From Thermodesulfobium acidiphilum (GTDB lineage Bacteria > Thermodesulfobiota > Thermodesulfobiia > Thermodesulfobiales > Thermodesulfobiaceae), in NCBI RefSeq assembly GCF_003057965.1, contig NZ_CP020921.1, forward strand, positions 436,501 to 500,500: a stretch of DNA of 64,000 nt, given 5' to 3'. The notes under the pieces are model-generated. The model was not told the DNA's origin. It did no database searches and worked only from the letters and a program-made list of their open reading frames with translations. A program made the position numbers and the translations under genes. Numbering within the stretch: the first letter of the stretch is position 1; every line of letters begins with the position of its first letter. Below, one piece after another: positions 52,781 through 61,800 of this stretch.

Positions 52781-53185
52781 TTGGAAGCAATAGGAATGCA
52801 TTACATTGTTGAGGCTTCTGGATGTGACCCTGCTATTATAGGGGATCCAGTAAGAGCAAGAGAAATTTTTTTGGCAGCTGCTAAGGTTGCGAACATGGAC
52901 GTAAAAGCTGTTCACTTTTATAAGTTCTTTCCGTCCGGGACTAGTGGTGTTGTAGTAGTTTCTGAATCGCACATTTCAGTACACACATGGCCTGAAAATG
53001 GTTATGCTGCACTGGATGTGTATACATGCGGTGAGAAAGCACAACCCGAAAAAGCGGTTGAGTTTATTTTGCAGGCATTTCGAGTTAGACATGCACATAT
53101 TACAGAAGTTCAACGAGGCGTAAAGGATGAGGATACCTATACGCATACCACAATGACGTGGGAGGAAGATTATTCGGAAGATTAA
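52781..53185 (+). CDS. speD: S-adenosylmethionine decarboxylase proenzyme
   Basis: 134 residues, the small bacterial class like that of Thermotoga. It self-cleaves before Ser63 (VSES63HISVHTWPE) to form the pyruvoyl cofactor; His68 and Cys83 (DVYTC83G), needed for processing and catalysis, are in place. It supplies decarboxylated SAM for spermidine-type polyamines. No speE is adjacent. TTG start 7 nt after AGGAGGT; own leader and terminator. Confidence 0.95.
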   Translation: MEAIGMHYIVEASGCDPAIIGDPVRAREIFLAAAKVANMDVKAVHFYKFFPSGTSGVVVVSESHISVHTWPENGYAALDVYTCGEKAQPEKAVEFILQAFRVRHAHITEVQRGVKDEDTYTHTTMTWEEDYSED

Positions 53186-53216
53186 TTTAATTAATTTAAT
53201 ATTTGGTAGTTGCTTG

Positions 53217-53245
53217 CAAAGAGTAAAACTCTTTGATTTTTTGAT
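53217..53245 (+). terminator. Rho-independent terminator of speD
   Basis: CAAAGAGT (53217-53224) pairs with ACTCTTTG (53228-53235) around AAA, followed by ATTTTTT. It lies between speD and the convergent minus-strand gene; only the plus strand has a T-tract. Confidence 0.85.
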
Positions 53246-54799
53246 TTATATATTTTTTTCAAAAACATCAAGGAAAAGATATTCTTTTGCTAATTCCTCA
53301 CAAAGAATATCTAAATCCTTTACGTTGCCTATTTTTTCATATGTAATACCTTTAGATATATTCCATGGCTTATATTCTGATAGTTGCCTTTTGTAAATTG
53401 CTAAATCGGCATCGCTTGATGTATTCCTCTTTAGAGCTCTTTTATTTAATCTCTCTTTAATTACTTCAAAATCGGCATCTCTTTCAATTAAGATCATATC
53501 GACTCCTAAATTCTCCTGTAAATTTAAGATCATCTTTCGATATACGTCTGAATTAAAGGTAGCATCAATAATCACAGAATTATTTGACCTGATTTCTGCA
53601 TTAGTTAGATCAAATATTTTGTTATAGACTTTCTCGGTAAATTCTGGTGAATATATTCCTTGATTATAATTAGCTTTTGCGCTTTCGTGTTTTGGAATTC
53701 CTGCTAGTTCTTTTCTTATTTCATCCGAAGAAAGCCTTTTAATATTTATTCTGGCACTCAATCTTTTAGCGAGCGCACTTTTCCCTGTACCAGAGAGGCC
53801 GCAGATAACAAATATTGTTGGCAGCGCGCTATCAAAATATTTTGCAGAAAGTCTGAAATATCTTCTAATTGTTCTTTCAAGTTCTTTGTTTTTCTGCTCG
53901 TTTAAAAAAGAGAACGATAAAACCTTTCCTCTTACGTAAGCAAGATAGGATTTAAAAAAGTTTAGATAGGGTGCTATATTTTTGTTACTTAGTTCTTGAT
54001 AAGAATTTATATATGCCAATGAGAGATCGTTTTTGTTGTTAAAGTCTAGATCCATTGAGAGAAATGAAATTTCAGAAGCCACGTCCTGAATTCTAAATCT
54101 TTCATTAAACTCAATACAATCAAATATATATATGTCATCTGGCATGATAGAAATATTTTTCGAGTGTAAATCTCCGTGTCCGTCGACAAATAAATCGTTT
54201 TCCATTCTTTTTAAAAAATCAGATTTGTGAGAATCAAAGAAATAAAGCGAATTATCTTTTATTAAATTGTAATTGTGTTTTGAAATTAACCAGTTTACAA
54301 TATTTTCGGTTTGTCTAAAGTTTTCTTCCAGATTATATCTAATGGATTCTACAAATTGAGGATCTTTAACCTTATTGGCTATTGAATGAAAATATGTAAC
54401 TTTTTCGGCGATTCTTTTGATATCTTCCATAGATACTCTATCTTTCATTAGTAAATTTGACATTAGAGAATCTTGAGGTAATTCTACCATCTTAATACAG
54501 TATTCAACTATGTTTTCAGGTGAATTTAGAATATAAAAGTTATTTATTAGACTAATGGGTAAAACCCCTAAATACAAATTTGGGCTTATTCTTGAATTTA
54601 ATATGATTTCTTGTTCACAAAAAATTTTTCTATTTTCAAGAGTAGAAAAATCTAAAAAACCAAAATTAACTGGTTTTTTTATTTTATAAACATACTTTCC
54701 GGTCAAAAAAACGCAGGATATATGAGTTTCAATAAGTTTTACATCTGCTTCGTGTGGATAAAAAGAAGGTTTTAGCATCGCTTTGATTAAATTTTCCAT
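53246..54799 (-). CDS. Two-domain kinase protein: aminoglycoside-phosphotransferase-like + P-loop (AAA/gluconate-kinase-like)
   Basis: 517 residues. The N-terminal about 320 residues form an APH-like fold with the catalytic loop DGHGDLHSKNI and a downstream IFDCIEFNERFR. The C-terminal about 170 residues hold a P-loop kinase (Walker A GLSGTGKSALAKRL) with a later DATFNSD segment. This fusion is widespread in bacteria as an uncharacterised COG0645/COG2187-type protein; its substrate is unknown, and there is no evidence for antibiotic resistance. Single gene on the minus strand, ATG preceded by GGAGG. Confidence 0.85.
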   Translation of the reverse strand: MENLIKAMLKPSFYPHEADVKLIETHISCVFLTGKYVYKIKKPVNFGFLDFSTLENRKIFCEQEIILNSRISPNLYLGVLPISLINNFYILNSPENIVEYCIKMVELPQDSLMSNLLMKDRVSMEDIKRIAEKVTYFHSIANKVKDPQFVESIRYNLEENFRQTENIVNWLISKHNYNLIKDNSLYFFDSHKSDFLKRMENDLFVDGHGDLHSKNISIMPDDIYIFDCIEFNERFRIQDVASEISFLSMDLDFNNKNDLSLAYINSYQELSNKNIAPYLNFFKSYLAYVRGKVLSFSFLNEQKNKELERTIRRYFRLSAKYFDSALPTIFVICGLSGTGKSALAKRLSARINIKRLSSDEIRKELAGIPKHESAKANYNQGIYSPEFTEKVYNKIFDLTNAEIRSNNSVIIDATFNSDVYRKMILNLQENLGVDMILIERDADFEVIKERLNKRALKRNTSSDADLAIYKRQLSEYKPWNISKGITYEKIGNVKDLDILCEELAKEYLFLDVFEKNI

Positions 54800-54967
54800 A
54801 CTTCCTCCAAAGGATATTATTTTATAGTTTATAATATTTTTAAAAGTTTAAATCATAACTTTAATTTAATACTTAATATTATAGGTTATATGCTTTGAAA
54901 TAAAAAAATTTTTAAATTGTAAAAGATACAATAGATAATTGGGTCTTACTAAAAGAGGAGGTTTTTT

Positions 54968-55765
54968 ATGTCGTTTAAAGAAGATTTAAAGGAAATAGCT
55001 GCATTTAGATTTAAGGATGAGAAATTGATGCCCATACGTAATGTAAGTTATTATGACTTAAGCAAGTTTTTAGGTATTGATGATCAAATTGAAACTCTGT
55101 TAAAAAATACTTTCAAATTCGTAAAAAGATTGCCTGCTAGTGATGTTTTGCTTTGGGGAGAGAGAGGAACTGGCAAATCAAGTTTAGTTAAAGCTATGCT
55201 TGGCAGATTTTTTTCTGAAGGATTGAGAATTATCCAAATTTATAAATCACAAATAAGTGATTTGTCAAATCTTTATGGTTTGTTAAGAGATGAGGACTAT
55301 AGATTTATACTTTTTTTTGATGATCTGTCATTTTCAATAGGTGAGGACTCCTGGATGGTTTTAAAAGCGTTACTAGATGGCGATATTGAAGAGAGACCTT
55401 CTAACATACTGGTTTATGCTACGTCAAATAGAAGACATTTGACAAAAGAAGAAGATACAGATGAAAAATTTGCAAACGACTCCTATAGAGAGACTATTTC
55501 TCTGGTAGAAAGGTTTGGCATTAGGCTTTCTTTCTCTCCCTTTAGTAAGGAGCAGTATCTAAAAATTGTTAGAAATTATGCAAATCTTAGAGGTTTAGAA
55601 ATTGAGGAGGATATTTTGAACCAAAAAGCTCTTGAATGGATTCAAATGGGTGGGAGTTTTACGGGACGATCTGCTTTTCAATTCGTAGAGTATTTATATG
55701 GCGAGGAAATGTTGAAAAAATTAAACTTTGAGTATATAATTAGTAATAAATATATAAATAGTTAG
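54968..55765 (+). CDS. DUF815-family AAA+ ATPase
   Basis: 265 residues: Walker A LLWGERGTGKSSLV (about 60-72), Walker B RFILFFDDLSF, and sensor region VYATSNRRHL. DUF815 proteins are stand-alone AAA+ ATPases of unknown role. Ribosome-binding site AGAGGAGG. It probably forms an operon with the following FmdB gene (10 nt apart). The 168-bp divergent gap 54800-54967 is AT-rich with no confident promoter. Confidence 0.85.
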   Translation: MSFKEDLKEIAAFRFKDEKLMPIRNVSYYDLSKFLGIDDQIETLLKNTFKFVKRLPASDVLLWGERGTGKSSLVKAMLGRFFSEGLRIIQIYKSQISDLSNLYGLLRDEDYRFILFFDDLSFSIGEDSWMVLKALLDGDIEERPSNILVYATSNRRHLTKEEDTDEKFANDSYRETISLVERFGIRLSFSPFSKEQYLKIVRNYANLRGLEIEEDILNQKALEWIQMGGSFTGRSAFQFVEYLYGEEMLKKLNFEYIISNKYINS

Positions 55766-55775
55766 GGGTGTTTAA

Positions 55776-55976
55776 ATGCCAATATTTGAGTATTTTTGTA
55801 AGGATTGTGGTGCGGACTTCGACATATATTTACCATCATCTGCTGATGGTAAAAAAGTAGTATGTCCAAACTGCAATTCAGAGAACGTTAGAAAGGTTTA
55901 TAGGGTTAATCACTGGGCTAATACAAGTAGTTCTGATGATGGATCTGACTCAGGTGGCTGTTTTAGTGGTGGCTGA
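55776..55976 (+). CDS. FmdB-family zinc-ribbon protein (second copy)
   Basis: 66 residues: MPIFEYFCKDCGADFD, then CPNC, matching the FmdB zinc ribbon. The tail is short and Ser/Asp/Gly-rich, ending GGCFSGG. It differs clearly from the copy at 4814, so the two are old paralogues. Confidence 0.85.
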   Translation: MPIFEYFCKDCGADFDIYLPSSADGKKVVCPNCNSENVRKVYRVNHWANTSSSDDGSDSGGCFSGG

Positions 55977-55989
55977 GGATTTTAATTAG

Positions 55990-56004
55990 GGCTCAGTTTG
56001 AGCC
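55990..56004 (+). other. Accessory hairpin before terminator
   Basis: GGCTCA (55990-55995) pairs with TGAGCC (55999-56004) around GTT, immediately upstream of the stronger terminator hairpin. No T-tract follows it. Confidence 0.5.
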
Positions 56005-56010
56005 TTCGAA

Positions 56011-56040
56011 AGCCTGCATTAGTGCAGGCTTTTTTTATTT
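56011..56040 (+). terminator. Rho-independent terminator after the DUF815/fmdB operon
   Basis: AGCCTGCA (56011-56018) pairs with TGCAGGCT (56023-56030) around TTAG, followed by TTTTTTATTTT. Confidence 0.93.
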
Positions 56041-56087
56041 TAAAAAAGTAATATAATAACTAAAATTATATATTAGGGGGTGATCAA

Positions 56088-57137
56088 ATGGATGTTTTTT
56101 CTCCATTTAGTATTAAAAATTTGAATTTTAAAAACCGTTTTATAAGATCTGCTACACACGATTGGTTAGGTAATGAAGACGGTTCAATATCAGAAAGACA
56201 ATTGAATATGTTCAGAGAACTTGCAAGGGGAGAAGTTGGACTAATTGTCTCTGGCCATTCTTGTGTCGAGTTCCCACGTGGAAGAGCTGGGTTAAAGCAA
56301 AATAGGATAGATGACGATAGATTTATTGAAGGATATAAAAAATTGGCTGACGTAATACACGAAAACAACTCACTTTTTGCAATTCAAATTTCTCATGCAG
56401 GCCTCCAGACGAATAAAGATTTTACGAATAATTTAGAACCAATTGATCACAATACTATAACTAAAGAAGATATTAATATTTTGGTTGAGATTTTTACAAA
56501 AGCAGCTGTAAGGGTAAGGCTTTCTGGAGCTGACGCAGTTTGTGTTCATCTGGCTCATGGATATTTTTTGTGTAGGACGCTCTTTTCCGATTCAAACAAA
56601 AGAGAGGATGAATTTGGCAAAAGTATAGCAAATAGGTCAAAAATTGCTCTTAAGGTGATTGACTCTATTAGAAATGCTGTTGGTAAGGATTATCCAATTT
56701 TTGTAAAATTAAATTCCACAGGCGGGACTAAAGAAGGTAATATAGAAACAGAAGAACTTGTTGGCGTGTCAGTGCTTCTTGAGGAGCACGGCGTAGACTT
56801 AATTGAAATAAGTGGTGGTGTCGTTGGTTCAAAGGATAATCCAATTGATAGGTTAAATATTTTAAAAATTGAAGATGAAGGGTATTTTTTGAAAAGAGCA
56901 AAAATTGTTAGAAAAAATATTAATACTCCACTAAGCGTGGTAGGAGGTATCAGATCCCTCTCTTTGATGAATGAAATTATTGGAAAGGGTTTTTCTGATT
57001 TTATTTCTCTTAGTAGACCATTTATCAGAGAACCTGATCTGGTTATAAGACTTAAAAATGGCCAGGAAAAAGTTTCGTGTATATCTTGTAGCAAGTGCAG
57101 GAATTTTGAGGGTATAAGATGTGTTTTTAACAAATAA
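56088..57137 (+). CDS. Old-yellow-enzyme-type NADH:flavin oxidoreductase
   Basis: 349-residue FMN TIM barrel. N-terminal MDVFSPFSIKNLNFKNRFIRSAT, AIQISHAGLQ, VHLAHGYFLCRTLFSDSNKREDEFG and C-terminal LSRPFIREPDLV are family blocks. It is the single-domain form without the C-terminal dehydrogenase half of 2,4-dienoyl-CoA reductase. A terminal CISCSKC...C cluster (CX2CX2CX7C) may bind metal. The usual substrates are activated alkenes; the physiological one is unknown. GGGGGTGA precedes ATG, and TATAAT at 56052-56057 is a possible -10. Confidence 0.88.
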   Translation: MDVFSPFSIKNLNFKNRFIRSATHDWLGNEDGSISERQLNMFRELARGEVGLIVSGHSCVEFPRGRAGLKQNRIDDDRFIEGYKKLADVIHENNSLFAIQISHAGLQTNKDFTNNLEPIDHNTITKEDINILVEIFTKAAVRVRLSGADAVCVHLAHGYFLCRTLFSDSNKREDEFGKSIANRSKIALKVIDSIRNAVGKDYPIFVKLNSTGGTKEGNIETEELVGVSVLLEEHGVDLIEISGGVVGSKDNPIDRLNILKIEDEGYFLKRAKIVRKNINTPLSVVGGIRSLSLMNEIIGKGFSDFISLSRPFIREPDLVIRLKNGQEKVSCISCSKCRNFEGIRCVFNK

Positions 57138-57140
57138 AAT

Positions 57141-57169
57141 TTGACAGTTTTTTATTAATGTTATAAAAT
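57141..57169 (+). promoter_or_regulatory. Promoter of rpmG-trnW-secE-nusG
   Basis: TTGACA (57141-57146), 17-bp spacer, TAAAAT (57164-57169). Starts a block of rpmG, tRNA-Trp, secE, nusG and rplK-rplL. Confidence 0.6.
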
Positions 57170-57203
57170 TAACCGTCTATGAAATATATATGGAGGTTTT
57201 GAT

Positions 57204-57377
57204 ATGGCTAAGGCCGGAGCAAAGGAAAAAAGAATAAGGGTAACTTTAGCATGTCAGGAGTGTAAGGAAAGAAATTATCATACTCAGAAAAATAGAATCA
57301 ACGATCCAGATCGTTTGCAATTAAAGAAATATTGTCCAAGATGTAATAAAGTAACTGTTCACAAAGAAACAAAATAG
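57204..57377 (+). CDS. rpmG: 50S ribosomal protein L33
   Basis: 57 residues: [23 protein letters not shown] and [17 protein letters not shown]. Two CxxC pairs, the zinc-binding C+ form. GGAGGT is 10 nt before ATG. The rpmG-secE-nusG context is standard. Confidence 0.97.
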   Translation: MAKAGAKEKRIRVTLACQECKERNYHTQKNRINDPDRLQLKKYCPRCNKVTVHKETK

Positions 57378-57397
57378 TATTATAATGCTTTTGTTTT

Positions 57398-57472
57398 AGG
57401 CCAGTAGCTCAATGGCAGAGCACCGGTCTCCAAAACCGGGGGCTGCAGGTTCAAGTCCTGCCTGGCCTGCCA
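57398..57472 (+). tRNA. tRNA-Trp (anticodon CCA)
   Basis: Cloverleaf with acceptor AGGCCAG (57398-57404) / CTGGCCT (57462-57468), anticodon loop CTCCAAA with CCA, T-loop GGTTCAAGTCC and an encoded GCCA end. TATAAT at 57381-57386 may be an internal -10. tRNA-Trp between rpmG and secE is common in Firmicutes-like genomes. Confidence 0.96.
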
Positions 57473-57547
57473 TTTTTGCGTGACCACATCGCTAGTTGTG
57501 GGAGCATAAAGCTTGTTTAATTTCTTAATACCTCGTGGAGGTGTACT

Positions 57548-57775
57548 TTGTTATCTTTTAGTAATATAAAGGAAAAGATTGTTTCATTTTACTCTGAAGT
57601 TAAAGTTGAAGCCAGGAAAGTAAGTTGGCCTGATAGAAAAACAGTAATTTCTGCTACTGGAGTTGTTCTGGCGTTTAGTCTAATTGTTGCTGCTTTTGTA
57701 GGGGCAATTGATGCTATTTTTACTGCTATTTTTAACTTCTTGATTTCAACATTTGGTCATTGGACTTCCTTATGA
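57548..57775 (+). CDS. secE: Preprotein translocase subunit SecE
   Basis: 75 residues, single-helix form: FYSEVKVEARKVSWPDRKTVISATGVVLAFSLIVAAFVGAIDAIF shows the amphipathic helix, the conserved WP motif and one membrane helix. TTG start shortly after GTGGAGGTG. The 75-nt leader after the tRNA contains a CCACA/TGTGG hairpin of unknown meaning. Confidence 0.94.
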   Translation: MLSFSNIKEKIVSFYSEVKVEARKVSWPDRKTVISATGVVLAFSLIVAAFVGAIDAIFTAIFNFLISTFGHWTSL

Positions 57776-58311
57776 CAAAAGCTAATCCTAATTTAAAATG
57801 GTACGTTATTACAACTCTTTCTAATTATGAAAAAAGAGTTGAAGAGGCAATATTGGTTAGAGCACAAAGGGAAGGTCTTGAAGACAAAATAACAAGAGTT
57901 TTAATACCTGTAGAGAAAGAAGTTAAAATGATAGGCCATCAGAAGAAAGAAAGCTCAAAAAAAGTTTTTCCTGGCTATGTTTTGGTGGAGATGGATCTTG
58001 ATGATGCTACATGGAATCTTGTTAGAACTACTCCAGGAGTAACTGGTTTTATCAGTAGCAAAAAAAAGCCTTTGCCGCTAAGCCCAGAAGAAGTTGAAAA
58101 GATTATGATGTATGTAAAGTCAGATAAACCTGTGATAAGAGTAGAATTTGAAAAGGGTCAGGTAGTGAGAGTTACTGCTGGGCCATTTGCTGAACAAACG
58201 GGAGTAATTGATGAGATATTTCCTGAGAAAGGAACGGTAAGACTTGTTATAAATCTTTTTGGTCGAGATACTCCTGCTGAGATAGCTTTGACTCAAATAG
58301 AAAAGGTTTAA
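57772..58311 (+). CDS. nusG: Transcription termination/antitermination factor NusG
   Basis: 179 residues: N-terminal NGN domain (KWYVITTLSNYEKRVEEAI, FPGYVLVEMDLDDATWNLVRTTPGVTGFIS) and C-terminal KOW domain (KGQVVRVTAGPFAEQTGVIDEI). ATGA overlap with secE supports ATG 57772 over the upstream TTG. Confidence 0.96.
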   Translation: MTKANPNLKWYVITTLSNYEKRVEEAILVRAQREGLEDKITRVLIPVEKEVKMIGHQKKESSKKVFPGYVLVEMDLDDATWNLVRTTPGVTGFISSKKKPLPLSPEEVEKIMMYVKSDKPVIRVEFEKGQVVRVTAGPFAEQTGVIDEIFPEKGTVRLVINLFGRDTPAEIALTQIEKV

Positions 58312-58340
58312 TTTTGATTAATTGATGGAGGTTATAATAA

Positions 58341-58787
58341 ATGGCTGCTCCTAAGAAGAAAAAGAAAAAGATTGTTGGAATTGTAAAGTTGGCGTTGCCT
58401 GCAGGTAAGGCTAATCCAGCACCACCGGTAGGTCCCGCATTGGGTCAATACGGCGTCAATATAATGGAGTTTTGTAAAGCTTATAATGCTCAAACTTCAT
58501 CTCAAGAAGGGACTATAATTCCTGTAGAAATTACAGTATATGAGGACAGAAGTTTTGATTTTGTTCTCAAGACTCCCCCCGCCTCGGTCCTGATTAGAGA
58601 AGCGCTAAAATTAGAAAAAGGTAGTAGTGAACCCAATAAAAAGAAAGTCGGAAAAATAACAAGATCTAAACTTGAAGAAATAGCCCAAAAAAAGTTAAAA
58701 GATATGAACGCAAACAGTGTTGAAGGTGCAGTTAGGATGTTAGAGGGTACTGCGCGCAGCATGGGCGTAGAAGTAATTGAAGGCTAG
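58341..58787 (+). CDS. rplK: 50S ribosomal protein L11
   Basis: 148 residues: [39 protein letters not shown] and the C-terminal RNA-binding [46 protein letters not shown] site. Confidence 0.97.
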   Translation: MAAPKKKKKKIVGIVKLALPAGKANPAPPVGPALGQYGVNIMEFCKAYNAQTSSQEGTIIPVEITVYEDRSFDFVLKTPPASVLIREALKLEKGSSEPNKKKVGKITRSKLEEIAQKKLKDMNANSVEGAVRMLEGTARSMGVEVIEG

Positions 58788-58797
58788 GAGGGTAAGG

Positions 58798-59517
58798 ATG
58801 CATAAAAGAAGTAAGAGATATATTCAGGCACTAAGTCTTTTTGATAGAAATCAGAAGTATGATCCAGCTCAAGCTGTTGAAATTGTACAAAATTCTCCTA
58901 GGGCAAAATTTGATGAGACTGTTGAGGTTTCTGTGAGAACTGGTCTGGATGTAAAGCATGCAGACCAACAAATTAGAACAACGGTATCTTTGCCAGCTGG
59001 AACAGGAAAAAAGGTTAGAGTTCTGGTTGTTGCAAAAGGGGAGAAAGCTAACGAAGCTAAAGAAGCTGGAGCTGATTATGTTGGAGCTGAAGATGTTTTA
59101 CAAAAAATTCAACAGGAAAGTTGGTTTGATTTTGATGTAATTATTGCAACTCCAGATATGATGGGCGCGCTTGGTAAATTAGGTAGAATTCTTGGCCCAA
59201 AGGGTTTGATGCCAAATCCAAAAACTGGTACAGTAACTTTTGATATAGCAAGAGCTGTAAAGGAATTCAAAGCTGGCAAGGTAGAGCTAAGAACCGATAA
59301 AAGTGGCATTTTGCACGTTCCAATAGGTAAAGTTTCTTTTTCAAAAGAAGACCTGGTTGCAAATTTTGCTGCCGTAATGGATACAATTTTGAGATCAAAG
59401 CCGTCTGCTGCAAAGGGAACTTATTTGAAGAGTATTACTATTTCTTCAACAATGGGTCCTGGAATAAAGATAGACCCAACTAAGGCAGCTGAGTCTGTAA
59501 AGAAAGTAAACCTTTAA
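58798..59517 (+). CDS. rplA: 50S ribosomal protein L1
   Basis: 239 residues: [44 protein letters not shown] and [21 protein letters not shown] 58798 follows GGAGGG; the frame extending to 58777 is not used. Confidence 0.97.
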   Translation: MHKRSKRYIQALSLFDRNQKYDPAQAVEIVQNSPRAKFDETVEVSVRTGLDVKHADQQIRTTVSLPAGTGKKVRVLVVAKGEKANEAKEAGADYVGAEDVLQKIQQESWFDFDVIIATPDMMGALGKLGRILGPKGLMPNPKTGTVTFDIARAVKEFKAGKVELRTDKSGILHVPIGKVSFSKEDLVANFAAVMDTILRSKPSAAKGTYLKSITISSTMGPGIKIDPTKAAESVKKVNL

Positions 59518-59543
59518 TAAATAACAAGTTTAAACTGAATATT

Positions 59544-59625
59544 GGCCAAAGAAGCAGGTGAGATAATCATAAATCCTGCGGAGGCAAAGGAAGATAATAC
59601 CCAGGTATTGCCTTTGCCTGGGTAT
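59544..59625 (+). promoter_or_regulatory. Ribosomal protein L10 leader (autoregulatory RNA)
   Basis: The stretch has GCAGGTG (59554-59560) able to pair with the downstream CCTGC followed by GGAGGC, the core of the L10(L12)4-binding leader, then a second hairpin ATACCCAGG (59597-59605) / CCTGGGTAT (59617-59625). It sits directly ahead of rplJ-rplL as in other bacteria. No U-tract follows, so control is more likely translational or by binding than by simple termination. Confidence 0.75.
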
Positions 59626-59677
59626 ATTCATAATTTTAAGGATAAATTTTTATCTTCATTGAAGGGAGGTGAAATAT

Positions 59678-60211
59678 ATGGTAAGTCAAATAAGAAAAAA
59701 TAAAGAAAATACTGTAAGTAAAATTTTAGAAGATCTTAAAAATTCCTCTGCTGTTTTTTTACTGGATTTAAAAGGGATGAATGTAAAAGAGAGCGTTGAA
59801 TTGAGGGATAGAATAAGAGAAACTTCTTCAAAACTCAGGATAGTAAAGAATACCTTGCTTGGTATAGCACTTGATCAGATTAATAAAAAGTCTTTAGTAG
59901 AAGATTTATTGTTTGGGCCAACCGCAGTTCTTTTTGTCCAGGGCGATATTAGCGCTGCCGCAAAAGTCTTGAAGGCTTCTCTTAAAGAATTTGAAAAGGG
60001 AACGATTAAAGGTGGATTTATAGAGAATAAAACGCTTAGCGCTATAGAAATTGAAGCTCTTGCTGATATTCCACCAAAAGAAGTGCTTTTATCAAAGGTG
60101 TTATATCTTTTACAGAGTCCTTTGTCAAGGTTTGCAGGAGTACTTGGTGCTGTTCCAAGAGACTTTATATATGCTATGCAGGCCCTTAAGGATAAAAAGG
60201 AGGCTTCTTGA
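59678..60211 (+). CDS. rplJ: 50S ribosomal protein L10
   Basis: 177 residues: SSAVFLLDLKGMNVKESVELRDRIRETSSKLRIVKNTLLGIAL and a C-terminal helix that binds L7/L12 dimers. ATG 59678 follows GGGAGGTGA; GTG 59669 is within that site. Confidence 0.96.
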   Translation: MVSQIRKNKENTVSKILEDLKNSSAVFLLDLKGMNVKESVELRDRIRETSSKLRIVKNTLLGIALDQINKKSLVEDLLFGPTAVLFVQGDISAAAKVLKASLKEFEKGTIKGGFIENKTLSAIEIEALADIPPKEVLLSKVLYLLQSPLSRFAGVLGAVPRDFIYAMQALKDKKEAS

Positions 60212-60281
60212 TTTTTAAAAAAATATAAATTAATTTTGTAAAGACAGTTTTTAAAAAATTTTAAACATTTAGGAGGATAAA

Positions 60282-60668
60282 ATGGCTTTGAGTAAAGAAG
60301 AAATATTAGAAGCTATATCTCAAATGACTGTTCTTGAACTTTCAGAACTTATTAAGGCTTTTGAAGAAAAGTTTGGTGTTACAGCCGCGGCACCCGTTGC
60401 AGTTGCAGCCGCTGGTGCTGGGGTTGCTGCAGCACCTCAGGAAGAGGTTGAAGAACAAACAGAATTCGACGTAATTCTAACTGATGTGGGTGCAAAAAAG
60501 ATTGATGTTTTGAAGGTTGTGCGTGAGATTACTTCACTTGGTTTGAAGGAGGCAAAGGATTTAGTTGACAACGTTCCAAAACCAATTAAAGAGAAGGTGA
60601 AAAAGGAAGAGGCAGCTGAAATCAAAGCAAAGATTGAAGCTGCTGGCGGTAAGGTCGAAGTAAAGTAA
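60282..60668 (+). CDS. rplL: 50S ribosomal protein L7/L12
   Basis: 128 residues: N-terminal dimer domain ([31 protein letters not shown]), Ala-rich hinge, and C-terminal domain with [34 protein letters not shown]-type factor-binding surface. AGGAGG upstream. Followed by a strong terminator rather than rpoB. Confidence 0.97.
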   Translation: MALSKEEILEAISQMTVLELSELIKAFEEKFGVTAAAPVAVAAAGAGVAAAPQEEVEEQTEFDVILTDVGAKKIDVLKVVREITSLGLKEAKDLVDNVPKPIKEKVKKEEAAEIKAKIEAAGGKVEVK

Positions 60669-60692
60669 TAAATATTATTTAAATAATATTCT

Positions 60693-60722
60693 GGTCGGAC
60701 TTAAGTCCGACCTTTTTTTTTA
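60693..60722 (+). terminator. Rho-independent terminator of the L10-L12 operon
   Basis: GGTCGGAC (60693-60700) pairs with GTCCGACC (60705-60712) around a TTAA loop (a perfect 20-bp palindrome in DNA), followed by more than eight T. Confidence 0.95.
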
Positions 60723-60773
60723 TTATAAAAAAATGTTAAACTAATATGAAACTTTAAAGTTGAGGTGTAGTTA

Positions 60774-61754
60774 ATGGAATATAGGAAGTTAGGGACTTCT
60801 AATATTATGATTTCTACAATAGGATTAGGTACCTGGGCTATAGGTGGTTGGTCCTGGGGTGGTACTGATGTAGAAAGGTCAATTGAAACAATCAAGGCTT
60901 TTATAGATAATGGAGGCAATTTTATTGATACTGCTCCTGCTTATGGTTTAGGACTGTCTGAAGAGATTGTTGGAGAGGCAATAAAGGGTAAGAGAGACAA
61001 AGTTGTTTTAGCTACAAAGTGTGGTTTAGTTTGGGATACAGAAAAAGGCACGTTTTTTTTTCAGGAGAACGATAAGCCTGTTTATAGATATCTAGGTAAA
61101 GAATCCATAGAAAACGAATTAAACCAAAGCCTTAGAAGATTAAATACTGATTATATAGATCTTTACCAGATCCACTGGCTTGATAGAATTACTCCTGCTG
61201 AAGAGGTAATGGGGACTCTTTTAAAGGCTAAAGAAGAGGGGAAGATTAGAGAAATTGGAATATGTAATGCTGGAACTTTAGAAATTGAAGAGTTTATGAA
61301 GTATGCAAAAATTCAATCTGATCAAGAGAAATTTAGTATGCTGGATATGGAAGCAAGGTTTGAAAATATACCCTATTGTGTAAAGAATAATATTTCTTTT
61401 ATAGCCTACTCTCCTCTTGAAAAGGGTTTATTGAGCGGTAAAGTAACTCTTGATAGGGTATTTCCCAAAGACGACAACAGATCTTTCGAATCAAGATTTA
61501 GCCCTCAAATTAGGGGAAAAATTTTGAATATTTTGGCTGAGTTCAATAGGCTAAAAGAGAAGTATAATATTACAACAGCACAACTTATTCTGGCCTGGAC
61601 TAGAATGATGCCAGGAGTTTCATGTTTGCTTGTAGGAGCAAGAAGGGCAGAACAGGTTATAGAAAATCTTAAATCGTCTGATATTTTTCTTGAGCAGAGC
61701 GATTGGAACTATATTTTTGATTATGTTGAAAGAAAGGCTGAGAGCATATTTTGA
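60774..61754 (+). CDS. Aldo/keto reductase
   Basis: 326-residue TIM-barrel NAD(P)H oxidoreductase. Catalytic tetrad positions are visible: Asp and Tyr in NFIDTAPAYG, Lys in VVLATKCG and His in YQIHWLD. The cofactor region LVGARRAEQVIENL lies near the C-terminus. The closest pattern is the Tas/YghZ-like general AKR group; the substrate is unknown. Weak GAGGTG site before ATG. Confidence 0.92.
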   Translation: MEYRKLGTSNIMISTIGLGTWAIGGWSWGGTDVERSIETIKAFIDNGGNFIDTAPAYGLGLSEEIVGEAIKGKRDKVVLATKCGLVWDTEKGTFFFQENDKPVYRYLGKESIENELNQSLRRLNTDYIDLYQIHWLDRITPAEEVMGTLLKAKEEGKIREIGICNAGTLEIEEFMKYAKIQSDQEKFSMLDMEARFENIPYCVKNNISFIAYSPLEKGLLSGKVTLDRVFPKDDNRSFESRFSPQIRGKILNILAEFNRLKEKYNITTAQLILAWTRMMPGVSCLLVGARRAEQVIENLKSSDIFLEQSDWNYIFDYVERKAESIF

Positions 61755-61800
61755 TGTTCATAATTTTAAAATATCTATTTTATATTGAGGACAAATAATT

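Noticed and set aside
53246-54799. Antibiotic-resistance aminoglycoside kinase
   Set aside because: The APH-like loop is present, but the fusion with a P-loop kinase belongs to a widespread uncharacterised family with no resistance link.
54800-54967. Divergent promoter pair between the kinase fusion and the DUF815 gene
   Set aside because: TACAAT-like -10 candidates exist but no partner -35 at acceptable spacing was found.
59590-59632. Terminator before rplJ
   Set aside because: The ATACCCAGG hairpin lacks a following T-tract and fits the L10 leader better.
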